Shown here in pieces: positions 28,800 to 36,115 of a stretch of 64,000 nt of DNA (positions within the stretch are counted from its first letter, which is position 1; every line of letters starts with the position of its first letter). Made by a program: the position numbers and the translations under genes. Under the pieces are notes generated by a model. It saw only the letters and a list, made by a program, of their open reading frames with translations. It had not been told where the DNA came from and made no database searches. Origin of the DNA: a bacterium (lineage in GTDB: Bacteria > Bacillota > Clostridia > Christensenellales > CAG-138). The stretch spans positions 1 through 64,000 of the forward strand of contig JALFDW010000033.1 in assembly GCA_022778545.1 (NCBI GenBank). The letters are read 5' to 3'.

Positions 28800-28890
28800 G
28801 GAATACCCGCTGGGGGTGCTGGCGCAGCTGCGCCGGCTGAGAGAGGCCCTTGGAACCTGATCGGATAATACCGGCGTAGGGAAGCGGATG
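28800..28890 (+). ncRNA. TPP riboswitch (THI box)
   Basis: The conserved thi-box segments are present in order: GGGGGTGCT, GGCTGAGAGAGGCCC, GAACCTGATC, GGATAATACCGGCG and TAGGGAA. CCGCT/AGCGG form the closing P1 stem (28807-28811 with 28883-28887). It senses thiamine pyrophosphate and controls thiT downstream. Confidence 0.96.
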
Positions 28891-28919
28891 ATATAATGGA
28901 TGGGAGTTTATCCCGCCTG

Positions 28920-28950
28920 TCTCCGCAAAGTATTTTGCGGGGATTTTTTG
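28920..28950 (+). terminator. Riboswitch expression-platform terminator
   Basis: CTCCGCAAA and TTTGCGGGG pair in a 9-bp stem followed by GATTTTTTG. Its position 30 nt after the aptamer and before the thiT start indicates TPP-induced transcription termination. Confidence 0.8.
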
Positions 28951-28985
28951 TTTCGGTATCATTTGTCACAAAGGAGCGTCAAAAA

Positions 28986-29654
28986 ATGAAATTCGTTCTG
29001 TTGGAAAAGCTTGCCAAGCTCGAAGGCAAGGAACTCGTGATGCTCATCGCGGCAGTCGTTGCGGCGGTGGCGCTCGTTGTGCTGCTCGTATGCCTGCGCA
29101 AGCGCACTGCGGAAGAAAAGCCCGGCAAGCGCATGGATGTGCGCGCGCTCGTCTATGGAGCGCTCTGCGTGAGCCTTTCGTTCGTGCTCAGCTACATGAA
29201 GCTGTTCTCCATGCCCATGGGTGGTTCGCTGACCCTCTGCTCCATGCTGCCCATCGCCATGTATGCCTGGGCGTTCGGCCCGGCCTATGGCTTCACGGCC
29301 GCTTTCGCATACAGCCTTCTGCAGGTCATCCAGGGCGCCTGGATCGTGCACCCCGTGCAGTTCATCCTTGACTACTTCGTCGCCTTCACCTGCTATGGCC
29401 TTTCTTCCCTGTTCCCGAAGTGCCTGCCGCTCGGCGTGGGCGTAGCGGGCCTTGCGCGTTATGCCTGCTCCGTACTCTCCGGCGTGGTGTTCTTTGCGGA
29501 TTCCGCTGCCGAGGCGGGGTATGAGAGCGCGCTGCTCTATTCCCTCGCTTACAACGGCGGCACGATCGGCCTTGAGACCGTGCTCTGCGTGATCGTTGCC
29601 TGCGTGCCCGGCGTGGTGCGCATTGCGAAAGCCATGAACAAGAAGCGCGCTTAA
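28986..29654 (+). CDS. thiT: ECF-type thiamine transporter S component ThiT
   Basis: 222 aa, membrane-embedded. The start is the Met after AAAGGAGCGTCAA; the longer ORF runs through the riboswitch terminator. After an extra N-terminal membrane helix (about 18-38) the six-helix ThiT core follows, with FSMPMGGSLTLCSMLPI, FGPAYGFTAAFAYSLLQ and HPVQFILDYFVAF, which line the thiamine pocket. It needs the shared EcfA/A'/T module, which is not in the window. Control by a TPP riboswitch supports the substrate call strongly. ThiT is usually about 180-190 aa, so the extra helix is a minor oddity. Confidence 0.94.
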   Translation: MKFVLLEKLAKLEGKELVMLIAAVVAAVALVVLLVCLRKRTAEEKPGKRMDVRALVYGALCVSLSFVLSYMKLFSMPMGGSLTLCSMLPIAMYAWAFGPAYGFTAAFAYSLLQVIQGAWIVHPVQFILDYFVAFTCYGLSSLFPKCLPLGVGVAGLARYACSVLSGVVFFADSAAEAGYESALLYSLAYNGGTIGLETVLCVIVACVPGVVRIAKAMNKKRA

Positions 29655-29693
29655 TCCCCGCGCGCGGAAATTTGGAATATCCCCCCTTCGGTC

Positions 29694-29733
29694 GGGCCGC
29701 TTCAAAAACTGAGGCGGCCCGGCTGCCGTTTTG
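29694..29733 (+). terminator. Terminator after thiT
   Basis: CGGGCCGC, a 13-nt loop and GCGGCCCG form an 8-bp GC stem with a weak T tract (gccgtttt), 40 nt after the stop. Confidence 0.55.
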
Positions 29734-29744
29734 GCGCGGTGTTG

Positions 29745-29985
29745 CCCCATCCCCCTGGCCCCCCTCCCGGGGGAAGGGGGACGAATTTTTGAAGGTGCGG
29801 CGCACCTTCGGGGCGTGAATGAAAATGAAACTGTTGTTATGTTTCGCGGGACGTCTGGAGGCCGTCCCCTACATCCGTTCTCTCGGCGGGGTTGCGCGTG
29901 TAGGGAGCGGCTTGCCTCTCCCCGCGGGAGAGGTGGCAGCGACGCGGAGTAGAGGGGGGAATTCACCACATTCTCCATTCTCAAT
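29745..29985. repeat. Intergenic repeat cluster 9 (E, D, C, F)
   Basis: Block E (ccccatccccctggcccccctcccgggggaaggggg), D (gaaggtgcggcgcaccttc), C (gcgggacgtctggaggccgtcccctacat) and F (gcctctccccgcgggagaggtggcag) lie between thiT and the M23 gene, ending at the latter's promoter. Confidence 0.85.
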
Positions 29986-30014
29986 TGCAGCCGCAGCCCA
30001 TGTTCTGATATAAT
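29985..30014 (+). promoter_or_regulatory. Promoter giving a near-leaderless M23 peptidase transcript
   Basis: TTGCAG, an 18-nt spacer and TATAAT (30009-30014) place the expected transcription start at about 30021-30022, at the ATG of the next gene. No Shine-Dalgarno sequence is present before that ATG. Confidence 0.5.
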
Positions 30015-30021
30015 AAAATGT

Positions 30022-31227
30022 ATGAAAGAGAATGGACCCGAACGGGATGAATTTGAATACGAAACGCAGGAGGAGCCGAAACCCGGGCGGCGCATGAGCG
30101 CGCAGGGCGTCGCCGTGCTTGCGCTCGCGCTGCTGCTCATCGGGCTGGGTGCCGCCGCGTTTTCCGCGCGCGGCCTACCCATATGGCCTCCGCGGATGGT
30201 CGAGGCCATGGCGGAGCCGGAGGAAACGCCAGAGGAAACGCCCGCGCCGGACCCCACGCCGACACCTGCGGAAGAAACGGTAGCGCCTCCGGATGCAACG
30301 CCGGATGCCGCGGAATTTGAGCGCACGGCGTTTGTAGTGGATGGCGTGCCCCTCGGCGTGCTCGCAAGCCGGGAGGCTGCGGAATCGGCGGAGCGTGAGG
30401 CGGTCGCCTGGTTCGAGCTGCAGATCCTGGGCGGCGGAACGCTGGAGACTACGGTGGAAAACGAGATCGTTCTTGCGCCTGCTGCCGATTATCCGGAAGC
30501 GCAGGACACGACGCTCGATGCGCTCCTTGCGCTGTTGACGGGGCCGGATACGCCGCTCACCGTGCGTTCCACGCTCACGGAGGAGCTCGTCTCCCACACG
30601 GAATATGAAAGCGTAACGGAAGAGGAAAAGACGCTGCTTGCCGGCACGCGTATCATCGTGCGCTATGGCGTGGATGGCGAAACGCACACCATTACGACGC
30701 GCACGTTCGTGAACGGTGCGGAGCAGGGAAAGCCGGAGACGGTGACGGTCACCGCCCGGGAGGCCGTGAACGCGCTTGTGCGCGAAGGCGTAGAGAAAGT
30801 CGACATGGAAGCGGAGCCGGGCAAGCGGGAAGGGGAGCGCGGCAGGGATGCGGGTGCGCTTGAATTTATCCACCCTACGGAGCGTGGCCGCATCATCTCC
30901 AACTACGGGCAGCGGGAAGGCGTTCTTCACCTGGGCCTTGATTACGAAGGCGAAACAGGGGAGGATGTGCTTGCTTCCGCCGCGGGCACGGTCGTAAGCG
31001 CCATCGAGCGCGGCGGCTACGGCCTTATGGTGGAGGTCGATCATGGGGACGGCTTTGTGACGCGCTATGCGCACCTCGGTTCGATCGCCGTTTCGATCGG
31101 CGACACCGTTGCGGCGGGGGATAAGCTCGGCACGCTCGGCGCGAGCGGAAACTGCCGGGAGCCGCACCTGCATTTCGAGCTGCGGATCGACGGGATCGCA
31201 TACAATCCCCGCTATTATCTCGGCTGA
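30022..31227 (+). CDS. Membrane-anchored G5-domain M23 (LytM-type) endopeptidase
   Basis: 401 aa. A 30-residue charged N terminus leads into one membrane helix (about 35-52, VAVLALALLLIGLGAAAF), then a Pro/Thr/Glu-rich spacer, a region of about 110 residues, a G5 domain (about 190-245) and a C-terminal peptidase. The zinc site is complete: HLGLDY at about 306 and REPHLHFEL at about 385, with RYAHLG between. It should cleave peptidoglycan cross-links outside the membrane. It lacks a ribosome site and appears leaderless. Confidence 0.9.
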   Translation: MKENGPERDEFEYETQEEPKPGRRMSAQGVAVLALALLLIGLGAAAFSARGLPIWPPRMVEAMAEPEETPEETPAPDPTPTPAEETVAPPDATPDAAEFERTAFVVDGVPLGVLASREAAESAEREAVAWFELQILGGGTLETTVENEIVLAPAADYPEAQDTTLDALLALLTGPDTPLTVRSTLTEELVSHTEYESVTEEEKTLLAGTRIIVRYGVDGETHTITTRTFVNGAEQGKPETVTVTAREAVNALVREGVEKVDMEAEPGKREGERGRDAGALEFIHPTERGRIISNYGQREGVLHLGLDYEGETGEDVLASAAGTVVSAIERGGYGLMVEVDHGDGFVTRYAHLGSIAVSIGDTVAAGDKLGTLGASGNCREPHLHFELRIDGIAYNPRYYLG

Positions 31228-31318
31228 CGGCCGGCGCGCCTGCGTGACGCTTGCCGGATCGGGCGCGGAATGGTACAATAAAGTTTGGTATATATGTAAT
31301 TGGAAAGAGGATGATGTT

Positions 31319-31513
31319 ATGGCGCTTTTGAAGTTCCGCTGCAAGGAATGCGGCAAGGTGTTTGACGAGCTTGTTTCCCCCGCTCTGATGGAGCAGGTGA
31401 AATGCCCGGATTGCGGCGGTAAAACGGAACGCGCATACGAAGGCAAGTGCATACGCGCGGGGCAGGGCGGCTGCAGCGGAAGCTGCGCGAGCTGCGCAGG
31501 CTGCAAGCACTGA
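31319..31513 (+). CDS. FmdB-type zinc-ribbon protein
   Basis: 64 aa, starting at MALLKFRC after AAGAGG. CKECG and CPDCGG form the zinc ribbon typical of FmdB-family small regulators (FRCKECGKVFDEL). The Cys-rich tail (GGCSGSCASCAGCKH) is common in the family. It has its own TACAAT-like upstream element and lies 30 nt ahead of murA. A regulatory role is only predicted for the family. Confidence 0.82.
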   Translation: MALLKFRCKECGKVFDELVSPALMEQVKCPDCGGKTERAYEGKCIRAGQGGCSGSCASCAGCKH

Positions 31514-31543
31514 GCTTCGGAAAACAACGTTGAAGGAGAACCT

Positions 31544-32809
31544 ATGGCGCATTATGTGATAAACGGTGGGCACCGGCTGGAGGGCAGCGTGACCATCAGC
31601 GGCGCGAAAAACGCCGCCGTGGCGATCATTCCCGCCGTCATTCTGGCGGGGGAGAGCTGTGTGGTGGAAAACCTGCCGCAGATCGAGGATGTGCGCATTC
31701 TCGAACAGATCCTCCAGCACATGGGTGCGAACGTGGAGTTTACCGCGGATGGCGCAATGCGTGTCGATCCCCGGCGGATTAACACGCACACCGTCACGTT
31801 CGACATGGTGAGCCGCCTGCGCGCTTCGTATTATCTTCTCGGCGCGATGCTCGGCCGCTATGGCCATGCGGAGATCGCGCTGCCGGGCGGCTGCTCCATC
31901 GGCCAGCGGCCCATTGACCAGCACATCAAGGGCATGCGCGCGCTCGGCGCGAATGTCGTTATCGAGCGTGGCATCGTGAAGGCCCATGCGGAAAAGCTCA
32001 CCGGCGCGGAGATCTACCTCGACGTCGTCAGCGTGGGCGCAACGATCAACATCATGCTTGCTGCGGTCGGCGCGTCGGGGCAGACGATCATCTCCAACGC
32101 GGCAAAGGAGCCGCATGTGGTGGATGTGGCGAACTTCCTCAACATGATGGGCGCCTCCGTGAAGGGCGCGGGTACGGACGTGATCCGCATCCAGGGCGGA
32201 AGAAAGCTGCACGGCTGCACCTATGCCATCATTCCGGATCAGATCGAAGCGGGAACGTTCATGATCGCCGCTGCGGCCACCCGCGGGGACGTGGTCATCA
32301 ACAACGTGATCCCCACGCACCTTGAGGCCATTTCCGCGAAGCTGATGGAGAGCGGCGCGCAGGTAATCGAGGGGGATGACGGGCGTGAGTTCTTCATCCG
32401 CGTCAGCAGCACCGGGCGGCCCCGCGCCGTCAACATCAAGACGCTGCCGTACCCCGGCTTCCCGACGGATCTGCAGCAGCCCATGATGGCGTATCTTTCC
32501 ATGGCGGCGGGGAACAGCTTCATCGTGGAAAACATCTTTGAGGATCGCTTCAACCACGTGGCGGAGTTGCAGCGTATGGGCGCGAACATCACGCTCAACG
32601 CGCGCACGGCCATGATCGAGGGCGTGGAGCAGCTTTCCGGCGCGCCGCTGTTTGCGACCGACCTGCGCGCGGGCGCGGCGCTCATCGTGGCGGCGCTTGC
32701 GGCGGAAGGCATGAGCAGCGTGCATAACATCGAATATGTTGACCGGGGTTATGAATATTTCGAGCAGAAGCTGCGCGCGCTCGGCGCGGACATCCGGCGC
32801 GTGGAATAA
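31544..32809 (+). CDS. murA: UDP-N-acetylglucosamine 1-carboxyvinyltransferase
   Basis: 421 aa, the standard length for this EPT-fold enzyme, which performs the first committed step of peptidoglycan synthesis. SGAKNAAVAIIPA (UDP-GlcNAc binding), the active-site loop LPGGCSIGQRPIDQH with the catalytic, fosfomycin-reactive Cys, and TLPYPGFPTDLQQPMMAYL are conserved. The ribosome site is GAAGGAGAACCT. It follows the zinc-ribbon gene closely. Confidence 0.97.
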   Translation: MAHYVINGGHRLEGSVTISGAKNAAVAIIPAVILAGESCVVENLPQIEDVRILEQILQHMGANVEFTADGAMRVDPRRINTHTVTFDMVSRLRASYYLLGAMLGRYGHAEIALPGGCSIGQRPIDQHIKGMRALGANVVIERGIVKAHAEKLTGAEIYLDVVSVGATINIMLAAVGASGQTIISNAAKEPHVVDVANFLNMMGASVKGAGTDVIRIQGGRKLHGCTYAIIPDQIEAGTFMIAAAATRGDVVINNVIPTHLEAISAKLMESGAQVIEGDDGREFFIRVSSTGRPRAVNIKTLPYPGFPTDLQQPMMAYLSMAAGNSFIVENIFEDRFNHVAELQRMGANITLNARTAMIEGVEQLSGAPLFATDLRAGAALIVAALAAEGMSSVHNIEYVDRGYEYFEQKLRALGADIRRVE

Positions 32810-32949
32810 ATAAAATGGGAATTGGAAATGCCCTCTGCACTTAGCAAAAGAGAGATGAACTGGAATTATCTATCAGGTAATCTGCCGTAAGGCTTGATTA
32901 TAAAATACATTTTAGGAGATTGCTGTTTGAGGAAAAACAACACTTTGGA

Positions 32950-33020
32950 GATTGTAGGCTGACCGGGAGGTTTGCGTAAATACAGTCTCGCACAAACCTC
33001 CCAGTATTGCAGTCAACAAT
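32950..33020 (+). promoter_or_regulatory. Structured 5' leader hairpin ahead of the GNAT gene
   Basis: GGGAGGTTTG (32965-32974) pairs perfectly with CAAACCTCCC (32993-33002) around an 18-nt loop, with weaker outer pairing between attgtaggctgac and gcagtcaacaat. It ends immediately before the CAGGAGG ribosome site. It may be a terminator of read-through or a regulatory leader. I cannot match it to a known riboswitch. Confidence 0.45.
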
Positions 33021-33038
33021 CATCAGGAGGAAAAAATA

Positions 33039-33665
33039 ATGAATAAAAATGACTATATCATTCGTTTGGAAAGAAAAGAAGAATACCGTGAGACAGAAAG
33101 CCTTGTAAGAGAATCGTTCTGGAATGTGTATCGTCCAGGGTGTTTGGAGCATTATGTTTTGAATCAACTGCGAAACGACCCCGCATTTGTACCGGAACTG
33201 GATTTTGTTATGGAGAAGGACGGTCAACTGATCGGTCAGAACATATTTGTAAGAGCGAATATCAAAGCGGACAGCGGCAGAGATATTCCAATTTTGACAA
33301 TGGGACCGATCTGTATTGCGCCCGAGTTTAAAAGACAAGGATATGGTAAAATCCTTCTGGACTACTCTTTGGGGAAAGCGGCAGAACTTGGATTCGATGC
33401 AGTATGTTTTGAAGGGAATATCAATTTCTATGGAAAAAGCGGGTTCACATTTGCAAGAGAATTTGGCATCCGCTATCATGGATTACCGGAGGATGCGGAC
33501 TCATCATTCTTCCTGTGCAAGGAATTGACTCCGAAATACCTGAATGGGATCACAGGAGAATACGCAACACCCCAAGGCTATTTTGTGAATGAAAGCGAAG
33601 CCGAAGAATTTGATAAGTCCTTCCCACACAAAGAAAAACTGAAACTTCCGGGACAACTTTTCTAA
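33039..33665 (+). CDS. GNAT-family N-acetyltransferase (probably horizontally acquired)
   Basis: 208 aa. The GNAT fold is seen in IIRLERKEEYRETESLVRESFW, the acetyl-CoA-binding motif GPICIAPEFKRQGYGKILLDYSL and GFDAVCFEGNINFYGKSGF, as in YhbS-type members. GC content is visibly lower than in any neighbour (AAA/GAA-rich codons), and flanking DNA is also AT-richer, which points to transfer. The ribosome site is strong (AGGAGG). Acceptor substrate unknown. Confidence 0.88.
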   Translation: MNKNDYIIRLERKEEYRETESLVRESFWNVYRPGCLEHYVLNQLRNDPAFVPELDFVMEKDGQLIGQNIFVRANIKADSGRDIPILTMGPICIAPEFKRQGYGKILLDYSLGKAAELGFDAVCFEGNINFYGKSGFTFAREFGIRYHGLPEDADSSFFLCKELTPKYLNGITGEYATPQGYFVNESEAEEFDKSFPHKEKLKLPGQLF

Positions 33666-33683
33666 AAAGCGAATCCTTGCAGT

Positions 33684-33720
33684 GGCAATGCGTCCTTATG
33701 GCGCATTGCCCTCTGTTTTA
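33684..33720 (+). terminator. Terminator after the GNAT gene
   Basis: GGCAATGCG, a 9-nt loop and CGCATTGCC followed by ctctgtttta, starting 18 nt after the stop. Confidence 0.8.
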
Positions 33721-33779
33721 ACCATCATGATCTAAACCATACGGAGGATTCACTGTTTTATGGACACCGCCCGTAAGGC

Positions 33780-34010
33780 AGGGGGCGTGAATGAAAATGA
33801 AACCGTTGTTATGTTTCACGGGACGTCCAGAGGCCGTCCCCTACATTTGCCCTCTTGGGGGTTATGTGCGTGTAGGGGGCGATGCCCACATCGCCCCGCC
33901 GTATCCCACCTGCACCCGCATCATAGCGCCCTTGCCTCTCCCTTCGGGAGAGGTGGCAGCGCGCAGCGCTGACGGAGAGGGGGGACGGATGGGCAATATC
34001 CGCCATTGTG
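33780..34010. repeat. Intergenic repeat cluster 10 (D-end, C, H, F)
   Basis: A block D-C junction (gaatgaaaatgaaaccgttgttatgtttcacgggacgtcc), C (gtccagaggccgtcccctacat), H (gggggcgatgcccacatcgccccgcc) and F (gcctctcccttcgggagaggtggcagcgcgcagcgctgac). No gene is supportable. Confidence 0.85.
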
Positions 34011-34035
34011 TTTGTTCGCTTAGATAAAATCTGCT

Positions 34036-34434
34036 CTATTCGGAGAACAGAATGATGTGAACGGGAACGTTCTGCTCTGCCCATGCACGCTGCATATCCG
34101 AAAGATAGCGTTCCAGATAGCAGCGCTCCTGTTCAGCGTTTGGTTCATTGGAAAAAACAGATGCGTAATCATCAATGATAAGCGCAAGGGAAGAAAACTG
34201 CAGCCAATCCAGGTCGCAAATGCACTCATCCCAGGCGTTCCAATTTTCGCCAAAATAGGCGGGAAATTGAAATGCGGCGGAGGATTCCCGAAGGAAGTCG
34301 GCATTCGTTTTGCAGCGCTTTCCACGGATATACGCTGCATAACAGCCCTCTGTATGGCTATGCCGGTAAAACTCGGCGTATATGTCGTCTTTTGATCCCG
34401 TCTTTTTTTCTATAACGGCGTTATGGCAAAGCAT
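34036..34434 (-). CDS. Barstar-family protein (RNase-inhibitor fold)
   Basis: 132 aa. The barstar signature is clear: NADFLRESSAAFQFPAYFGENWNAWDECICDLDWL, followed by LALIIDDYASVF. Barstar proteins tightly bind and inhibit barnase-type RNases, and related proteins serve as immunity partners to toxins. It starts five nt after the sdaAA stop, with GGAGGAG upstream, so it looks like the last gene of the serine dehydratase operon. No barnase or other RNase toxin is encoded nearby. Codon use is less GC-rich than in sdaAA. Confidence 0.85.
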   Translation of the reverse strand: MLCHNAVIEKKTGSKDDIYAEFYRHSHTEGCYAAYIRGKRCKTNADFLRESSAAFQFPAYFGENWNAWDECICDLDWLQFSSLALIIDDYASVFSNEPNAEQERCYLERYLSDMQRAWAEQNVPVHIILFSE

Positions 34435-34439
34435 CCCCC

Positions 34440-35336
34440 TCACTCCTCCCGCCCAAACAGCGTTTTCTGCAGCGCTTTTGCCGTGGGGGAGGCAGCGACG
34501 CCGCCGCGCGCGGTCTCGCGCAGGTCGGGGCTCATCGCGCGGCCGACGTTCTTTATGGCGGCAACCACCTCGTCAAAAGGAATGAGGCTTTCCACGCCGG
34601 AAAGGGCGAGGTCCGCCGAGAGCACGGCGTTTGCCGCGCCGATCGCGTTGCGCTTGATGCAGGGGCATTCCACGAGCCCGGCCACCGGGTCGCACACAAG
34701 GCCCATCACGTTTTTTAGCGCGATGGCAGCTCCGTGCAGCGCCTGCGCGGGTGTCCCGCCGGAAAGCTCCACAAGCGCTGCAGCCGCCATGGCCGCGCCT
34801 GTGCCGGTCTCCGCCTGGCAGCCGCCTTCCGCGCCGCTGATGCTTGCGCCGCAGGCAATGAGCATGCCGATGGCCCCCGCCGTGAGCAGGCCGGAGCAAA
34901 GCGCTTCATCGTTCCAGCCACGTGCTTCGGCATAGGTCAGGAGCACGCCGGGCAGGATGCCGCTCGCGCCTGCGGTGGGCGCTGCGACGATGCGCCCCAT
35001 GGAGGCGTTCACCTCCACGACGGCCATGCTTGCCGCAACGGCGTGGGCGAGGGCTTCGCCCATCAGCGCGCGCCCGGCATAGCCTGAGAACCGCTCCGCG
35101 TCGCCGCCGGTGAGGCCGCTCACGGAGCTCAGCTCCTCCGTAAGCCCGCGCTGCACGGAAGTGCGCATGGTGGCAAGCGTTTCCATGAGCTCGGCATGCA
35201 CCGCTTCCCGGGAAACATCGGAGAGCAGCAGCTCCCGGCGCAGCATGACCTCGCTGATCGGCAGCGATTCCGCGCGGCAAAGGGCGAGCAGCTCTTCGCC
35301 TTTATAGAATGTGTAGGTTTTCTCAGCGGGTTTCAT
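34440..35336 (-). CDS. sdaAA: L-serine dehydratase, iron-sulfur-dependent, alpha subunit
   Basis: 298 aa. With the beta subunit it deaminates L-serine to pyruvate and ammonia using a [4Fe-4S] cluster. The cluster Cys lie in ACGASISGAEGGCQAETG, LVCDPVAGLVECPCIKRN and nearby. NASMGRIVAAPTAGASGILPG is the substrate loop. The start overlaps the beta-subunit stop (ATGA), with GGAGG ten nt upstream. It is the second gene of an sdaAB-sdaAA-barstar operon that feeds pyruvate into the nifJ pathway. Confidence 0.95.
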   Translation of the reverse strand: MKPAEKTYTFYKGEELLALCRAESLPISEVMLRRELLLSDVSREAVHAELMETLATMRTSVQRGLTEELSSVSGLTGGDAERFSGYAGRALMGEALAHAVAASMAVVEVNASMGRIVAAPTAGASGILPGVLLTYAEARGWNDEALCSGLLTAGAIGMLIACGASISGAEGGCQAETGTGAAMAAAALVELSGGTPAQALHGAAIALKNVMGLVCDPVAGLVECPCIKRNAIGAANAVLSADLALSGVESLIPFDEVVAAIKNVGRAMSPDLRETARGGVAASPTAKALQKTLFGREE

Positions 35337-35995
35337 ATCGTAAACACCTCCGTGGTCTGCGGACACCAATCGAGGATCAGCTGGCGGGTGCGCTCCGGCA
35401 CGGGCGTGTCGGTCTCGATCACCATGCAGGCGTCTGCCCGGCGCGCCTGGCGGAATACGCGCATGAACGCCACGTTGATCCGCTCCCGCGCGAGGATGCT
35501 CGTCACGTCGTTGATGACGCCCGGCATATCCGTGTGGCGGACGATCAGCGTCGGGTATTCGCCGGAGAATTCGACCGCCATGCCGTTGATCTCCGTGATG
35601 CGGATGTTGCCGCCGCCGATAGACGCGCCGACGACCTCCGTCACTTTGCCGTCCGTACCCGTCAGGCGGATGCGCGCGGTGTTCGGGTGGTCGGGTTCTT
35701 CTTCACTGAAATTGACGGTCACGGCGACGCCCGCCTCCTGCGCGAGGAGAAGGGAAAAGCGCAGGCGCGCGTCATCCGGCGCAAGGCCGAGGACGCCGGC
35801 AACGAGGGCTTTGTCCGTGCCGTGGCCGCGCCCGGTCGTGGCGAAGGAGCCATAGAGCGTGAGTTCCGCTTCCTTCACATCGCCGCGGGCGATCTTCCGG
35901 GCCATGTGGCCGAGCTTTGCCGCGCCCGCCGTGTGCGAGCTGGAGGGGCCCACCATACGCGGGCCGATGATGTCAAACAGGCTGTAGTTCTGCAT
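35333..35995 (-). CDS. sdaAB: L-serine dehydratase, iron-sulfur-dependent, beta subunit
   Basis: 220 aa. The N-terminal half carries DIIGPRMVGPSSSHTAGAAKLGHMAR, the family signature. The C-terminal 75 residues (YPTLIVRHTDMPGVINDVTSILARERINVAFMRVFR) are an ACT domain, suggesting amino-acid regulation. The ribosome site is GAGGTGAACG. It is the first gene of the operon and starts just beyond a heptamer-repeat stretch. Confidence 0.95.
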   Translation of the reverse strand: MQNYSLFDIIGPRMVGPSSSHTAGAAKLGHMARKIARGDVKEAELTLYGSFATTGRGHGTDKALVAGVLGLAPDDARLRFSLLLAQEAGVAVTVNFSEEEPDHPNTARIRLTGTDGKVTEVVGASIGGGNIRITEINGMAVEFSGEYPTLIVRHTDMPGVINDVTSILARERINVAFMRVFRQARRADACMVIETDTPVPERTRQLILDWCPQTTEVFTI

Positions 35996-36054
35996 CGTTC
36001 ACCTCGAATCCGGGCCGGCGGCAGGTGCCGCAGACGCCAATACATTTCATCGCA

Positions 36055-36115
36055 AATTATCAATTGTCAACTGTCAATTGTCAATTATCAATTATCAACT
36101 GTTCATTGTCAATTC
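36055..36115. repeat. Long heptamer array at the RluA gene end
   Basis: About eight consecutive 7-bp units of the TCAATTG/TCAATTA/TCAACTG type, the longest array in the window after 45129-45181. It runs into the RluA gene and supplies its last codon (AAT) and stop (TGA) on the minus strand. Confidence 0.85.

Noticed and set aside
28896-28985. N-terminal extension of thiT
   Set aside because: It runs through the riboswitch terminator; the start at 28986 has a consensus ribosome site.
33818-33835. gttatgtttcacgggacgtcc as a further parS
   Set aside because: Only the left half (TGTTTCAC) matches; the right half is repeat block C.
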